Origin: Sorex araneus
Lineage: Eukaryota; Chordata; Mammalia; Eulipotyphla; Soricidae
DNA: 64,000 nt
Direction of reading: 5' to 3'
Assembly: GCF_027595985.1 (NCBI RefSeq)
Contig: NC_073313.1
Location: 84,240,899 to 84,304,898 of the forward strand
Made by a program: the position numbers and the translations under genes. The notes beneath the pieces are model-generated. The model was not told the DNA's origin, made no database searches, and saw only the letters and a program-made list of their open reading frames with translations. Shown one piece after another: positions 1 through 10,045 of the stretch. Each line of letters begins with the position of its first letter. The first letter of the stretch is position 1.

Positions 1-247
1 TAAAGTATTTGCACAAGCCTAACAGCACCAAAAAACCCTTTATATTCTGAACATTTGACCTTGCTAGAGCCAAAACAGGAGTGTAGTAAGAAAACAATTG
101 CAATCTTCGAATGTAAAGAGAACTAGGAAGGGTTCATGGCTGATGTCAGTTACAGAACTAGAGGAAGACTAATCTTGAAGGTTTGAACACATTCCTCAAA
201 CTAACTTCAGGCCTTGCAGCTAGGTTTTTCAGATTTATTGATACTTT

Positions 248-480
248 TTTACATGAGGAGTGTGGGAGATGGTTCAGAACCACAGGACTTATTGTATTTT
301 TTTCAAATGATACTCATTACTGCCATCATAAGGAAGTAATTTCAAACAGGGTTATAAGAAATTTCAATGATATAAGTCTATACTTTTTTTCCTAGTGGCA
401 TCTTTATCTACATTTGTATTAGGGAACTGTTTTTGTATGAGGAAACTCATAGAAATTGGGAGGGTTTCTATTTCCTTCAC
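248..480 (+). repeat. T4 cassette, copy 1
   Basis: The GC-box position reads GTGTGGGAG. The 14-mer at 320-333 reads CTGCCATCATAAGG and is followed by GAAGTAATTTCA, as in the lone cassette at 39.6 kb. The distal ETS/GC tail has decayed to GGGAGGGTTTC. T4 is AT-richer than T1 to T3 and has probably lost its factor sites. Confidence 0.7.
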
Positions 481-564
481 TTTTTTGGGAAGAGACTGAA
501 AATGATATGAACTTGGTCTTTTAAATTTTTATTCATTCATTTATTTTATTATTATTTTTTTTCT

Positions 565-698
565 TTTTGGGTCACACCCGATGATGGACTGGGGTCACTT
601 CTGGCTCCTGTACTCAGTAATTACTCCAGGTGGTTCTTGGGGGACCATATGGGATGCTGGGCAAATGTGCTACCAGCTGAAGTATAGCTCCAACCCCC
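565..698 (-). mobile_element. Short SINE inside T4 tail, copy 1
   Basis: TTTTTGGGTCACACCCGATG to ATAGCTCCAACCCCC is the complement of the common shrew-type SINE. The B-box segment is partly deleted in this lineage of copies. Confidence 0.8.
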
Positions 699-831
699 GT
701 AATTTCACACATTTTAAGTGGTGAGTTCTTCTGCAGTGTAGGGGTATGTTGTTTAACAAAAGGTCTCAAAATGAAGATGTTACTGGTGACTGCTTGAGTA
801 AATCGATGAGCAGTGGGATGACAGTGACAGT

Positions 832-1108
832 GACTGTCATAGTGGTCCCTTCTCTATCCTAGATGCCCTCTCCCCTCCCACTTGTGGCAAACTTCCAACC
901 CTGGGCCAGTCCTCCTGTCCCTTGTTTCAAAGGTCTTCTTTGAAATTCTTTTCCTGGGCTTGTTCCTGCTGGACCTTCTCTGGAGGGATTTCCAGCCCTG
1001 TCTGGCTCTCTGCTGGTGCCACATAGAGATTTTCTTTGGCATCAATCCTGTGTCCACCCGGTGGGTTTTGACAGCCTGAGGGCTAATGGCCTGCCTGCCT
1101 CATTGCAG
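832..1108 (+). other. Conserved lead-in to block E, copy 1
   Basis: About 270 bases rich in C and T, repeated before every E block, end in a strong acceptor (CTGCCTCATTGCAG). The overlapping open frames here occur on both strands and are not conserved as protein, so I read this as intron-like upstream sequence. Confidence 0.5.
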
Positions 1109-1202
1109 AGATGCTGGCCATCCTAACACTGACTGAAGAAGCCAGGAAAAGACCCTACCAAGCAAAGACTGTATTCTGCAAAAGTGAAGAGATCTGGGAA
1201 AG
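1109..1202 (+). ncRNA. Exon-like block E, copy 1 (94 nt)
   Basis: Exactly 94 nt lie between an acceptor (pyrimidine-rich, TTGCAG) and a consensus donor (AAG|GTGAGTG). The same length and both splice signals recur in eight copies. The length is not a multiple of three. A frame starting MLAILTLTEEA runs through the block, but differences between copies are mostly amino-acid changing (T/K, E/K, R/W, K/T, N/I, W/R), so protein selection is not evident. The likeliest reading is a repeated exon of a plus-strand long noncoding RNA. A coding exon of an unknown gene is a weaker alternative. Splicing itself cannot be seen in the sequence. Confidence 0.45.
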
Positions 1203-1351
1203 GTGAGTGATTGATATTAGTTTCAGAATTGAGGGGAACCTAAAGCAAAATAGTGAGTTGTTGGAGCAGACTTTTGTCAAATTGAGGCTAAACCAGGGAG
1301 CTAGGTTTTATGGAGTCTTGGACTCTTCGTGGTTAGGTAGCTGATAGCATC

Positions 1352-1790
1352 CAGTCCTGTGACTATTATCTGGATTCACCTCTCATTGTTCCACCAAAGG
1401 GCTCCTTCCAACTAAACATGAAAGATGGACTATTGAGCATGTGGTCATGCATAGCATTAGCTAAATATGAACCACAATTACCAGGGTTGTTCCAAAATTT
1501 CCTTTGTACACTGTAGGTATCTACTGATAGGGCACCGAAGCATAATATAAAGATTCTTGATGGGCCAGCTCCTTTGCCAGGATGGATTCCCGTATTGTTA
1601 TGCCAGTGAAATGCAGGAATACTGTTCAGTGAATAATACATACTCTGTGACATTTACACAAGCTTGAAATCCCCTAAATATGCTTTATTCAGAACTTAAG
1701 CCATTGATAGTATCATAGAGTAACTCTAATCTGGAGACCCAAGAGAATTTGGGAAACGGGCCTTGCAATGTGACCTAGCTACTGGTGAAA
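1352..1790 (+). repeat. Block B, copy 1
   Basis: A block of about 440 bases occurs only in long units, with copies at 9013 and 15535. The three copies are nearly identical and contain no SINE or L1. It starts near TCCTGTGACTATTATCTGG and ends just before a long SINE. I recognise no gene in it; the 95-residue minus-strand frame here is broken in the other copies. Confidence 0.7.
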
Positions 1791-1817
1791 ATTATAATGA
1801 ATGATGCATGACTAAAT

Positions 1818-2064
1818 GGGCTGGAGCGATAGCACAGCATGTAGGGTGTTTGTCTTGCATGGGGAAGACCTGGGTTCGATTTCTCCGCCCCTCTCGGAGA
1901 GCCAGGTAAGCTACTCAGAGTATTTCGGCCACAGGGCAGAGCCTGGCAAGCAACCTGTGGCATATTCCATATGCAAAATACAGTAACAACAAGTCTCGCA
2001 ATGGAAACGTTACTGGTGCCAGCTCAAGCAAATGGATGAGCAATGGGATGACAGTGACAGTGGT
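1818..2064 (+). mobile_element. Long tRNA-headed SINE
   Basis: The head GGCTGGAGCGATAGCACAG has a tRNA-like A box, and GGGTTCGATTTCTCC matches a B box. The 3' end carries the LINE-shared segment (GCTCAAGCAAATGGATGAGC) and a TGACAG repeat tail in place of poly(A). Confidence 0.85.
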
Positions 2065-2385
2065 GGATGACTAGAGGTCATGAACCGATTTTGGCCAAGC
2101 AGCAGTTGCAAGCAGGAACATGTGAAGATGCCTGGGAAGTCCTGGTGCCCGCTCGATGAACAAGGGGAACACAGTGCTGTGACAGTGCCAGGTCAGCCAC
2201 ATGCAAGGCAAGTCTTACCCGCTGTGTTATTGCTCCAGTATGGGAAGTCAGAAGGCTTAAATCTCAGTTCAAAAAATTGGGGAAACCTAAAGGAAAATGG
2301 GTGGAATTTGAGCAAGTTTCCTGGAACTGAACAAAATATCCAGGCTTTTTGGAATCTGTCTTCTCATGGTAGTTTTTCTTTTTTT

Positions 2386-2640
2386 CTCACTGGAAGGACG
2401 GAGAATGCTCAGAGACACTCGCCTCATTGTCTTCTCCTGGACCATACAGCCTTCCTGCCATAATAGCTTCACAAATCTCCAGCTGGGAGTTCTTCTATAG
2501 GCCTTAGTTGAAGCAGATTGTGCTGCATTACTCTGAGCATTAGCGTTCCCTAAAACCCTGACAGGACTATAATCTGGGAACACCAAGGGAATTTGGGAAA
2601 TGACACACTTACAATAGGGCCTACCTAGAGTCTGGGCATA
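2386..2640 (+). repeat. T5 cassette, copy 1
   Basis: The GC-box position reads GGAAGGACGGAGAATGCTC. The place of the 14-mer is degenerate (CTTCCTGCCATAATAGC at about 2450). The spacing matches the other T cassettes, so T5 is the most decayed family. Confidence 0.55.
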
Positions 2641-2699
2641 GTAATGCTGAGTGCAGGACAGCCATGCATGTCTTGGATGAACAGAAACTGTAAACGGGA

Positions 2700-2937
2700 A
2701 AGTATCACTGTATCTGTCATCCCATTGCTCATCCTTTTTGCTCTAATGGGCACCAGTAGCGCCTCCATTGTGAGACTTATTGTTACTGTCTTTGGGATAT
2801 GGAATACACCAGGGGGAACTTGCCAAGCTTTGCCAAGCAGGTGAGATGTTCTCGTTACTTGCATTGGGACAGAGGAATCGAACCCAGTTGCCTGCATGGG
2901 AGGCAAAGGCAGTACCCGGTGTGCTATAGCTCCAGTC
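2700..2937 (-). mobile_element. Long tRNA-headed SINE
   Basis: The complement shows the tRNA-like head at the right end (CTATAGCTCCAGTC) and the LINE-shared tail at the left. It has the same place in units 3 and 4, so it predates the duplication. Confidence 0.8.
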
Positions 2938-3227
2938 TCAACCTAGAAAGTAAGACTGAAAATTTGAGCCAGAGCCTGGAGATAATAATAATGCTGACTG
3001 CATGGCACAGCAGGACTTAACTCTTCAAAAGTGAAATCATCTGGGAAGGGTGGACAGTAGATCACAGTAGGGAACTGCGGGAAGCTAAAAGCAAAACCAT
3101 CATAAATAAATAAATAACATCAAAGCCAAATGATCAAAATTCATAGAATTTGGGCAGATTTCCTGAAATTTAGATCAAACTGAATCACCTAGAGTCTTGG
3201 AGACTTGATCTCCTGGAGACTTTTTTT

Positions 3228-3575
3228 TGACATGGAAAGGGCGGGGGGAGTCAGAGCCCGAGGCTGGTGGCGTTTTCTAGGGACAACACTGCCATCGTGC
3301 GGAAAGTCTTTCTCACAGGCCGCCATTGAGGGACGTCTCCTGTCTGGCCGAGCTGGGGAGGAAAGCGGAACTTTGGGGAGACCGAAGGAAGCCCCAGTCC
3401 CCATTCAGGGCAGCTCTCTCTGTTCTAGAAGGATCACTGGACGAAACCAGGGAGTTACTCAGGCAGCTCCCAGGAGAGGAGCTTAAAGCCAGCAAGGCCC
3501 TGCTACCCGGAAGTCCAGGCACCGGAAGTGGGGGTGGGACTTCCGTGTCTCCAGGCTCTGATTGACGCCTGGACT
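3228..3575 (+). promoter_or_regulatory. T2 cassette, copy 1: GC box, CTCF/YY1-like 14-mer, ETS pair
   Basis: Elements in order are AAAGGGCGGGGGGAG (about 3236), CTGCCATCGTGCGG (3289-3302), a second YY1-like GGCCGCCATTGA (about 3318), TCTGTTCTAGAAGG (about 3418), and two perfect ETS/GABPA-type sites CCGGAAGT at 3507-3514 and 3522-3529, followed by GGGGGTGGGACTTCC. T2 is CpG-rich for this region and the best-preserved cassette family. The set looks like a CpG-rich promoter; activity is inference. Confidence 0.6.
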
Positions 3576-3975
3576 CCCTGATTTACTGTGCTCAAGGGGG
3601 GAATGGGGGGGGGGCAGTGGACGCAGTCAAGATTTGAAGTAGCTCGGAATGGAGAACAGCATGTACTGGAAAACATTAGCAGCACCCCGAGATGACTTAG
3701 TGATGATTCATTACCCTGAACGGAAGCCCTGGCCCCAGTCAAAGCAGGATGGCATCTGGAGACACCGGGGAGTTGGGATGTGACACTGGAGAGGAGACCT
3801 AGAGGCTGGCAATGATTCCAGTGGGCGAAGAAGGGAGGCCATGAAATGACTTCGCAGATAATCCTAAACTGAGAGAGTGAAGCTGGCTGCAAAGGATGGG
3901 TGACTGAACCAAAAGCGAAGGTTGAGGGAGTCCCCAGGGCCAAGCTTTATGGCACCAAGGTCTCCTCAGGGACAC
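3576..3975 (+). repeat. T2-T3 linker, copy 1
   Basis: About 400 bases start at ACTCCCTGATTTACTGTGCT and include a G-rich run. They are repeated at 11381 and 17902. I see no gene; the open frame on the minus strand is not preserved in length. Confidence 0.55.
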
Positions 3976-3977
3976 TT

Positions 3978-4302
3978 ATTTCCACATCTGCAGGGCGGGA
4001 GGATGCTGAGAAGCTTGGGCATGATCATCTTTTCTAGCACAGTACTGCCATCGTGCTGAATGAGTTTGGCAAATCCCGGCTCACAGTCTTCCTTGGCGTG
4101 TGGAGTACCATTCAGGAAAGTGGAAGTGTCAAGGGGCTGAAAAGGTCTTAAACCCAATTTAGGCTTCCCTTCCCTCTTCTGTGTGTTCTAGAAGGGGCAG
4201 CAGACAATGGCACGTTTAGGTAGCTAAGAAAAGTCTGAACTCAGCCCAGTGGGATTACATGGAAGTGCAAACACAGGAAGTAGGAGGGTGGTGCCTAGAG
4301 CC
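3978..4302 (+). promoter_or_regulatory. T3 cassette, copy 1
   Basis: GCAGGGCGGGAGGATGC starts the cassette. The 14-mer is altered at 4045-4058 (CTGCCATCGTGCTG). TGTGTGTTCTAGAAGG follows at about 4180, and the tail is CACAGGAAGTAGGAGGG. Recognition as a paralogue of T1 and T2 rests on the shared order and spacing. Confidence 0.55.
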
Positions 4303-4469
4303 ATCTGATTGGCAGCTGTGACTCCCTTCCAGGTGGGGTCAGTGGTCCAGAAAGAGGCACACAAGGACTGTCCAAGCTTTAGGGTCACCTAGGCAGCCAT
4401 AGTGATCCCACAGGCTGGCCATTTATTGGACATGATTGCTCCCACACCCTCCCTCTCAATTTCCTTGTT

Positions 4470-4618
4470 GTTTAGGGGCCACACCAGGAGGTGCTCAGGG
4501 CTTACTCCTGCCTCTGGCTCTTGCTCAGGGGTCAGGCCGGGAGGTGCTTGGGTGACCATAGGTGTGGTACAACTGGATAAAACCTGTGTTGGTGGTGTGC
4601 ATGGCAAGAGCCCTGCCC
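4470..4618 (-). mobile_element. Old short SINE
   Basis: The complement of the SINE body (GGGCTTACTCCTGCCTCTGG) is clear but the tRNA head is degenerate. Copies sit at 12277 and 18805 in the same place. Confidence 0.65.
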
Positions 4619-4633
4619 ACTTTTTTTTTTTTT

Positions 4634-4970
4634 TTAATTTCATTGACCCACCAAGAGAGAGGTACAAGTTCATAACAAACTTACGGCTGGGAACTGTGGA
4701 GAAAAAGAGAGACTTACAATCAGGAGAAAAATCAGGTTTCTTCAGAGCAGAGAGGCCCAGTAATCATCTCAGTGTTAAAACATGAATGTAGAGAAGTGTC
4801 GCATCTGGAGAGGAGAGATGGGTGTGACACATATACTCGGGCAGCACAGGCTTTCTTGTTCAGGTTGGCATTAACAGAGATTCTCCTATTCTGTCCCCTT
4901 AAAGATTTTGTCCTAGAGAAGAGTTTTTTTTTTCCTATAATATTTAAATTTTTTATTTTTTAACATTTAT
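4634..4970 (-). mobile_element. L1-type 3' end
   Basis: A poly-T start is followed by TTTCATTGACCCACCAAGAG-like sequence, the complement of a retroelement 3' terminus. Confidence 0.55.
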
Positions 4971-4974
4971 TTAT

Positions 4975-5460
4975 CTTTAATTTTATTGAATCACCATGAG
5001 ATACTTACAAGCTTTCATGTTTGGGCTACAATGACAGAATGATCAAATACCCATATCTCCGGTAGTGCACATTCCCCAACACCAATATCCAGGTGTACAC
5101 CCCTTTTCCGACCCTTCCCCTGCCTCCATGGCAGACAATATTCCTCATATTCTCTCTCTACTTTGGGGCACTATGGCTTGCAACACAGACACTGAGAGGT
5201 CATCATGTTTGGTCCATTATCTACTTTCAGCACGCATCTCCCAACCCAACTGAGTTCTCCAGCCATCATTTTCTTAGTGATCCCTTCTCTATTCCATCTG
5301 CCTTCTCCCCTCTGCTCACGAAGCAGTCTTCCAGCTATGGGGCAATCCCCCTGGCCCTTGTATCTACAGTTCTTAGGTGTCAACCTCATGTGATGTTATT
5401 CTATATGGGAAGAGTCTTCGGATGGTTGCCAAGGGGCAGGCCTGGAAGGACTGATATCTG
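4975..5460 (-). mobile_element. L1 3' end, minus strand (left arm of inverted pair)
   Basis: TTTTATTGAATCACCATGAG, then ATCAAATACCCATATCTCC and the C-rich tract, is the complement of the L1 3' untranslated end. It abuts a plus-strand copy, forming an inverted repeat. Confidence 0.75.
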
Positions 5461-5725
5461 GTGAAAATTGACTGTGGACCAAACTTGATGGATGGCCTCT
5501 CAGTATCTGTATTGCAAACCATGATGCCCCCAAAGTAGACAGTAAGAAGGAAGGTACCAGGCACAGATGCAGGAGGTGGCATGGGGTTGGCAAGGCTAGA
5601 GGGATACTGTGACATTGTGGTGGAAAATGTGCTCTGGTGGAGAGACAGGTGTTAGATCATTTCAGAAGTCAAATTCAGTCATAAAATCTTTGTAACTGTC
5701 TCAGTGTTTCCATTTTAAAAAGAAA
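5461..5725 (+). mobile_element. L1 3' end, plus strand (right arm of inverted pair)
   Basis: GACCAAACTTGATGGATGGC to GTTTCCATTTTAAAAAG repeats the L1 3' end in sense orientation. It pairs with the left arm over roughly 200 bases. Confidence 0.7.
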
Positions 5726-5821
5726 AACAAAAAGGTGTTTGAGCAGATAATGTCCAAGTAAGGCAAACCAAGGCAGGCAGCTTTGTGCTGTGGAGTCTTA
5801 GTTGGCTAGTGGGGATTTTTT

Positions 5822-6140
5822 TCACACGGGAAGGGCGGGAGCACATTGTGCACCATGGTGGCTACTGTCTCTTCTAGGCCGCTACTGCCATCATGCGGAA
5901 AGAGTTTCAGAAACCCCACGAGGCAAGTTCTTCCTGGGTGCCTGGCCTTGTTGGTGAGGACAGTTCAGCAGCAGGGTGACCAAATCGGTCCTGAACTCAA
6001 TCCGGGGGTCTCTGCTGTTCTCTGTGTTCTGGAAGGAGCAGGGGTGAGGCAGGTACTGGTGATGGAGCCTAGAAGAGAGGAGCCAGAACCAGGGAGTCCT
6101 GGCACAGGGAGGAGGGGCGGGGCCTCATGGTGCTGCTGAA
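5822..6140 (+). promoter_or_regulatory. T1 cassette, copy 1
   Basis: CACACGGGAAGGGCGGGAGC is followed by GCGCCATGGTGG-like sequence, TCTTCTAGG, the 14-mer variant CTGCCATCATGCGG (5885-5898), TCTGTGTTCTGGAAGG (about 6020), and a tail GGAGGGGCGGGGCCTC (about 6112). The 97-residue open frame (5846-6139) recurs in other T1 copies only because the DNA was duplicated; other copies break it. Confidence 0.6.
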
Positions 6141-6417
6141 CCCGTGCCCGGGATATATTAAAGTATTTGCACAAGCCCTACAGCACCTAATAACCCATGA
6201 TATTCGAACATAAGCTGTTGGTAGAGCCAAACAGGAGTATAATAAGAAAAAAATTGCAAACTTCGAATGTAAAGATAACTAGGAAGGGTGCATTGTTGAT
6301 CTCAGTTACAGAACCAGAGGGAACCTAATCTTGAGGGTTTGAACCCATTCCTCAAACTAACCTCAGGCCTTGCAGCTAGGTTTTTCTGATCTTTTGGTCT
6401 CCTTATTGATACTTTTT

Positions 6418-6645
6418 TTACATGAGAAGTGTCAGAGATGGTTCAGTACCACAGGGCTTATTGTATCTTTTCAAACTATACTCATTACTGCCATCATAAG
6501 GAAGTAATTTCACACAGGGATATAAGAAATTTCACCAATGATATAAGTCTATACTTTTCTTTCCTCATGGCATCTCTATCTATATTTGTATTAGGGAACT
6601 GTTTCTGTATGAGGAAACTCATAGAAATAGGGAGGGTTTGATTTC
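6418..6645 (+). repeat. T4 cassette, copy 2
   Basis: The 14-mer position at 6488-6501 reads CTGCCATCATAAGG. The GC box is reduced to GTCAGAGATGG. Confidence 0.65.
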
Positions 6646-6738
6646 TTTGACTTTTTTGGGAAGAGACTGAAAAGGATTGGAACTAGGTTTTTTTTTAAAT
6701 TTTTATTCATTTATTTATTTATTTTATTATTATATTTT

Positions 6739-6870
6739 TTTCTTTTTGGGTCACACCCGATGATGCACACTCCTGACTCTTGCACTCAGGAATTACTCCT
6801 GGTAGTGCTCAGAGGACCATATGGAATGCTGGGCAAACGCCCTTCCAGCTGTAGTATAGCTACAGTCCCC
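6739..6870 (-). mobile_element. Short SINE inside T4 tail, copy 2
   Basis: Same element and same position as the copy at 565; it carries the same internal shortening. Confidence 0.8.
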
Positions 6871-6939
6871 ATAATTTCACACATTTTAAGTGGTGAGTTG
6901 TTCCTCAGTGTAAGGCTATGTTGCATTTGGTTTTGGTTT

Positions 6940-7250
6940 TTTCATCAAGACACTGAGGTGCAGAGTTACAAAGCTGATTATGGTGGAATTTCACTCCTAC
7001 AGTGTTCCAAACCCTACACTCCACCACTGTACATTTCCCACCAGTGTCCCCAGTTTCCCTCTTTCCCACCCTCCACCAGTCTGTCTCCATGGCAGGCACT
7101 TTTCTTTTCTCCCTCTCTTTCTCTCTTGCTCTCTCTCTTGCCCTTTGGGCGTTATGGTTTGCAGCAGAGGTACTGAAAGGTTATCTTGCCTGTCGCTTTG
7201 CCTACTTTCAGCACTCAATTCTGTTCAGAGTGATCATTTCCAACTACTTC
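6940..7250 (-). mobile_element. L1 3' end after T4, unit 1
   Basis: ATCAAGACACTGAGGTGCAG to CTACTTTCAGCACTC, with a long CT-rich tract, is the complement of the L1 3' end. Confidence 0.7.
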
Positions 7251-7253
7251 TTT

Positions 7254-7500
7254 GCTGGAGTAATAGCACAGTGGTAGGGCCTTTGCCTTGCATGTAGCCA
7301 ATCCGGGTTCGAATCCTCCACCCATCTTGGAGAGCCCGGAAATCTACCGAAAGTATCTCGCCTGTACGCCAGAGCCTGGTAAGCTACCTGTTCAGTATTC
7401 GATATCCCAAAAACAGTCAGAACAAGTCTCAAAATGAAGATGTTACTGATATCCGCTCCGGCAAATCGATGAGCAACGGGATGACAGTTACAGTCTTAGT
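7254..7500 (+). mobile_element. Long tRNA-headed SINE
   Basis: The head GCTGGAGTAATAGCACAGTG, the B box GGGTTCGAATCC and the LINE-shared 3' end are present. Its tail leads straight into the E block. Confidence 0.85.
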
Positions 7501-7765
7501 GGTCCCTTCTCAATTCTAGGTTCCCTCTCCCCTCCTACTTGTGCCAAAGTTCCAACCCTGGGCCAGTTCTCCTGGCCCTTGTTTCAAGGGTCTTCTTTGC
7601 CATTCCTTTCCTGGGCTTGTTCCTGCTGGGGCTTCTCTGGAGGGATTTCCAGCCTTGTCTGGCTCTCTGCTGGTGCCACTTAGAGATTTTCTCTGGTGTC
7701 AGTCCTGTGTCCACAGGGTGGGTTTTGACAGCCTGAGGCCTAATTGCCTGCCTGCCCCTTTGCAG

Positions 7766-7859
7766 AGATGCTGGCCATCCTAACGCTGACCGAAGAAGCC
7801 AGGACAAGACCCTACCAAGCAAAGACTGTATTCTGCAAAAGTGAAGAGAACTGGGAAAG
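7766..7859 (+). ncRNA. Exon-like block E, copy 2 (94 nt)
   Basis: The acceptor is TGCCCCTTTGCAG and the donor AAG|GTGAGTG. Block F follows with its own acceptor 204 bases on, so E and F could be joined by a short intron. Confidence 0.45.
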
Positions 7860-8063
7860 GTGAGTGACTGATCTTAGTTTCAGAATCAAGGGGAACCTAG
7901 AGCAAAATAGTGAGTTGTTGGGGCAGATCTTTGTCAAATTGAGGCCAAACCAGACAGCTAGGTTTAATGGAGTCTTGGGCTCTTCATGGAAGTTTGTTTT
8001 TCCCCCAGACTGGTTGGGTGGTTGAGTGGTGAGAGCAACAGTGCTATTTTTTCTTCCCCCTAG

Positions 8064-8238
8064 GACAGGAAGCAGATTGGAGCCCGAGTGTCATGTCACT
8101 GGAGCTGGGCAGCTCATGGGGGTTTGCTTTGGTCACTCTGGGCCAGAGGCTCCATGGCAGAGCCCCTCTGGCAACTCTGTCCGTGAGAGTCTTGGAGAGC
8201 CGCCATCTGCCAACCACAAACCTCTGTTCAGACACTTG
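8064..8238 (+). ncRNA. Exon-like block F, copy 1
   Basis: The block follows a strong acceptor (TTTTTTCTTCCCCCTAG). It holds a YY1-type GCCGCCATCT at 8199-8208. No clear donor or polyadenylation signal is seen at its right end, so it could be a last exon or only an acceptor-like sequence. Copies are at 22422, 25636, 31605 and 34813. Frames in it differ between copies. Confidence 0.35.
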
Positions 8239-8257
8239 TTTTTATTAATTTATGTTG

Positions 8258-8504
8258 ATTCGGAGTCGGGCAATATTATACCTATTATGGTGTTTGCCTT
8301 GCAAATGGCTGACCCGGGTTTGATACATTCGTCCCTCTGGAGAGCCCAGGAAGCTTCTGAGAGTATTTTGCCCACAGGGTAGATCCTTGCAAGCTACGCA
8401 TGTCGTATTCTATATGCCAAATACAGTAACAACAAGTCTTGCAATGCAGGCGTTAATGGTGCCCGCTCAAGCAAATGGATGGGCAATGAGATGACAGTTA
8501 CTGT
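8258..8504 (+). mobile_element. Long tRNA-headed SINE, diverged
   Basis: The head is degenerate (GAGTCGGGCAATATTATAC), while the body and the LINE-shared 3' end are clear. Confidence 0.7.
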
Positions 8505-8776
8505 CATAGTGGTCCCTTCTCTATCCTAGATGAACTCTGTCCTCCCACTTGTTGCAAACTTCCTACCCTGGGCCAGTCCTCCTGGCCCTTGTTTCAAGGG
8601 TCTTCTTTGACATTCTTTTCCTGGGCTTGTTCCTGCTGGAGCTTTTCTGAGAGAGATTTCCACCCTTCTCTGGATCTCTGCTGGTGCCACTTAGAGATTT
8701 TCTTTGGCATCAATCCTGTGTCCACCCGGTGGGTTTTGACAGCCTGAGGGCTAATGGCCTGCTTGCCTCTTTGCAG

Positions 8777-8870
8777 ATATGCTGGCCATCCTAAAACTGC
8801 CTGAAGAAGCCAGGAAAAGACCCTAACAAGCAAAGACTGTATTCTGCAAAAGTGAAGAGAACTGGGAAAG
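8777..8870 (+). ncRNA. Exon-like block E, copy 3 (94 nt)
   Basis: The acceptor is CCTCTTTGCAG and the donor AAG|GTGAGTG. Internal changes include CTAAAACTGCC and CCTAACAAG, which alter the frame's residues but leave length and splice signals untouched. Confidence 0.45.
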
Positions 8871-9012
8871 GTGAGTGACTGATCTTAGTTTGAGAACTGA
8901 GGGGAACCTAAAGCAAAATAGTGAGTTGTTGGAGGAGATTTTGTCAAATTGGGGCTAAACCAGGCAGCTAGGTTTTATGGAGCCGTGGGCTTTTCATGGT
9001 CAGGTAGCTGAT

Positions 9013-9475
9013 ACCTTCTAGTCCTGTGACTAGTATCTGGATTCACCTCTCATTGTTCCACCAAAGGGCTCCTTCCAACTAAACATGAAAGATGGACTAT
9101 TGAGCATGTGGTCATGCATAGCATTAGCTAAATATGAACCACAATTACCAGGGTTGTTCCAAAATTTCCTTTGTACACTGTAGGTATCTACTGATAGGGC
9201 ACCGGAAGCATAATATAAAGATTCCTGATGGGCCAGCTCCTTTGCCAGGATGGATTCCCGTATTGTTATGCCAGTGAAATGCAGGAATACTGATCAGTGA
9301 ATAATATATACTCTGTGACATTTACACAAGCTTGAATTCCCCTAAATATGCACTATTCAGAACTTAAGTCATTGATAGTATCACAGAGTAACTCTAATCT
9401 GGGCACTCAAGAGAATTTGGGAAATGGGACTGGCAATGTGACCTAGCTACTGGTGAAAATTATAATGAATGATGC
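9013..9475 (+). repeat. Block B, copy 2
   Basis: It is nearly identical to the copy at 1352; most differences are single bases. Confidence 0.7.
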
Positions 9476-9484
9476 ATGACTAAA

Positions 9485-9730
9485 TGGGCTGGAGGGATAG
9501 CACAGTGGGTAGGGTGTTTGCCTTGCATGTGGACGACCTGGGTTCGATTCCTCCACCCCTCTCAGAGAGCCAGGTAAGCTACTCAGCGTATTTCACCCAC
9601 AGGGCAGAGCCTGGCAAGCTACCTGTGCATATTCCATCTGCAAAATACAGTAACAACAAGTCTCGCAATGCAGGCGCTACTGGTGCCAGCTCAAGCAAAT
9701 GGATGAGCAATGGGATGACAGTGACAGTGG
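9485..9730 (+). mobile_element. Long tRNA-headed SINE
   Basis: The head GGGCTGGAGGGATAGCACAG and the B box GGTTCGATTCC are intact. Confidence 0.85.
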
Positions 9731-9805
9731 TGGATGACTAGAAGCCATGAACCGATTTTGGCCAAGCAGCAGTGCAATCAGGAACATGTGAAGATGCCTG
9801 GGAAG

Positions 9806-10045
9806 TCCTGGCACAGCACTGTCTTTCCCTTGTTCATCGAGCGGGCACCAGTAACGTCTTCATCATGAAACATGATCCTACTGTTTTTGGCATATGGAAT
9901 AGTGCATGGGTAGCTTGCTAGGCTCTGCCTTGCAGGCTGGATACTCTGGGTAGCTTGCTGGGCTCCTCTGAGAGGGTTGGAGGAATCGAACCCAAGTCGG
10001 CCACAGGCAAGGCAAATGTCTTACCTGCTGTGCTATCGCTCCAGC
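9806..10045 (-). mobile_element. Long tRNA-headed SINE inside T5 region
   Basis: This is the complement of the full element, ending GCTATCGCTCCAGC. Unit 1 keeps only its last 60 bases or so. Confidence 0.85.

Larger units (their letters stand above)
1..831 (+). repeat. Array unit 0 (truncated by window edge)
   Basis: This is the end of a unit: T1 tail, T4 cassette, short SINE, and a headless 3' piece of the long SINE at about 758-831. Confidence 0.8.
832..7494 (+). repeat. Array unit 1, long form (E-B-T5-T2-T3-T1-T4)
   Basis: The order is E (1109), B (1352), long SINE, T5 (2386), long SINE in minus orientation, T2 (3228), a 400-base linker, T3 (3978), SINE and L1 pieces, T1 (5822), T4 (6418), then short SINE, L1 and long SINE. 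Compared with units 3 and 4, most of one minus-strand long SINE inside T5 has been deleted near 2150-2240. Confidence 0.85.
7495..8501 (+). repeat. Array unit 2, minimal form (E-F-SINE)
   Basis: Only E, F and one long SINE are present, about 1.0 kb in all; every T cassette is missing. It looks like a short unit that lost its T1-T4 part, or the joint between short-type and long-type units. Confidence 0.8.

Noticed and set aside
1109-1202. Block E as a KRAB-like or other coding exon
   Set aside because: The frame MLAILTLTEEARKRPYQAK has no recognisable domain, the exon length is not a multiple of three, and changes between copies are mostly amino-acid altering.
1862-1890. tRNA genes, from A- and B-box matches in many places
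   Set aside because: The heads belong to SINEs and lack a foldable full-length tRNA; bodies and tails of the SINEs follow directly.
5846-6139. A 97-residue open frame repeated in several T1 cassettes as a small protein gene
   Set aside because: It persists only where the DNA is nearly identical and is shortened or broken in other T1 copies (20217-20417, 27481-27672, 36087-36332). It has no known domain, and an opposite-strand frame overlaps it.
7060-7140. CT-rich tracts after T4 as functional polypyrimidine elements
   Set aside because: They belong to the complement of the L1 3' end and occur wherever that element occurs.
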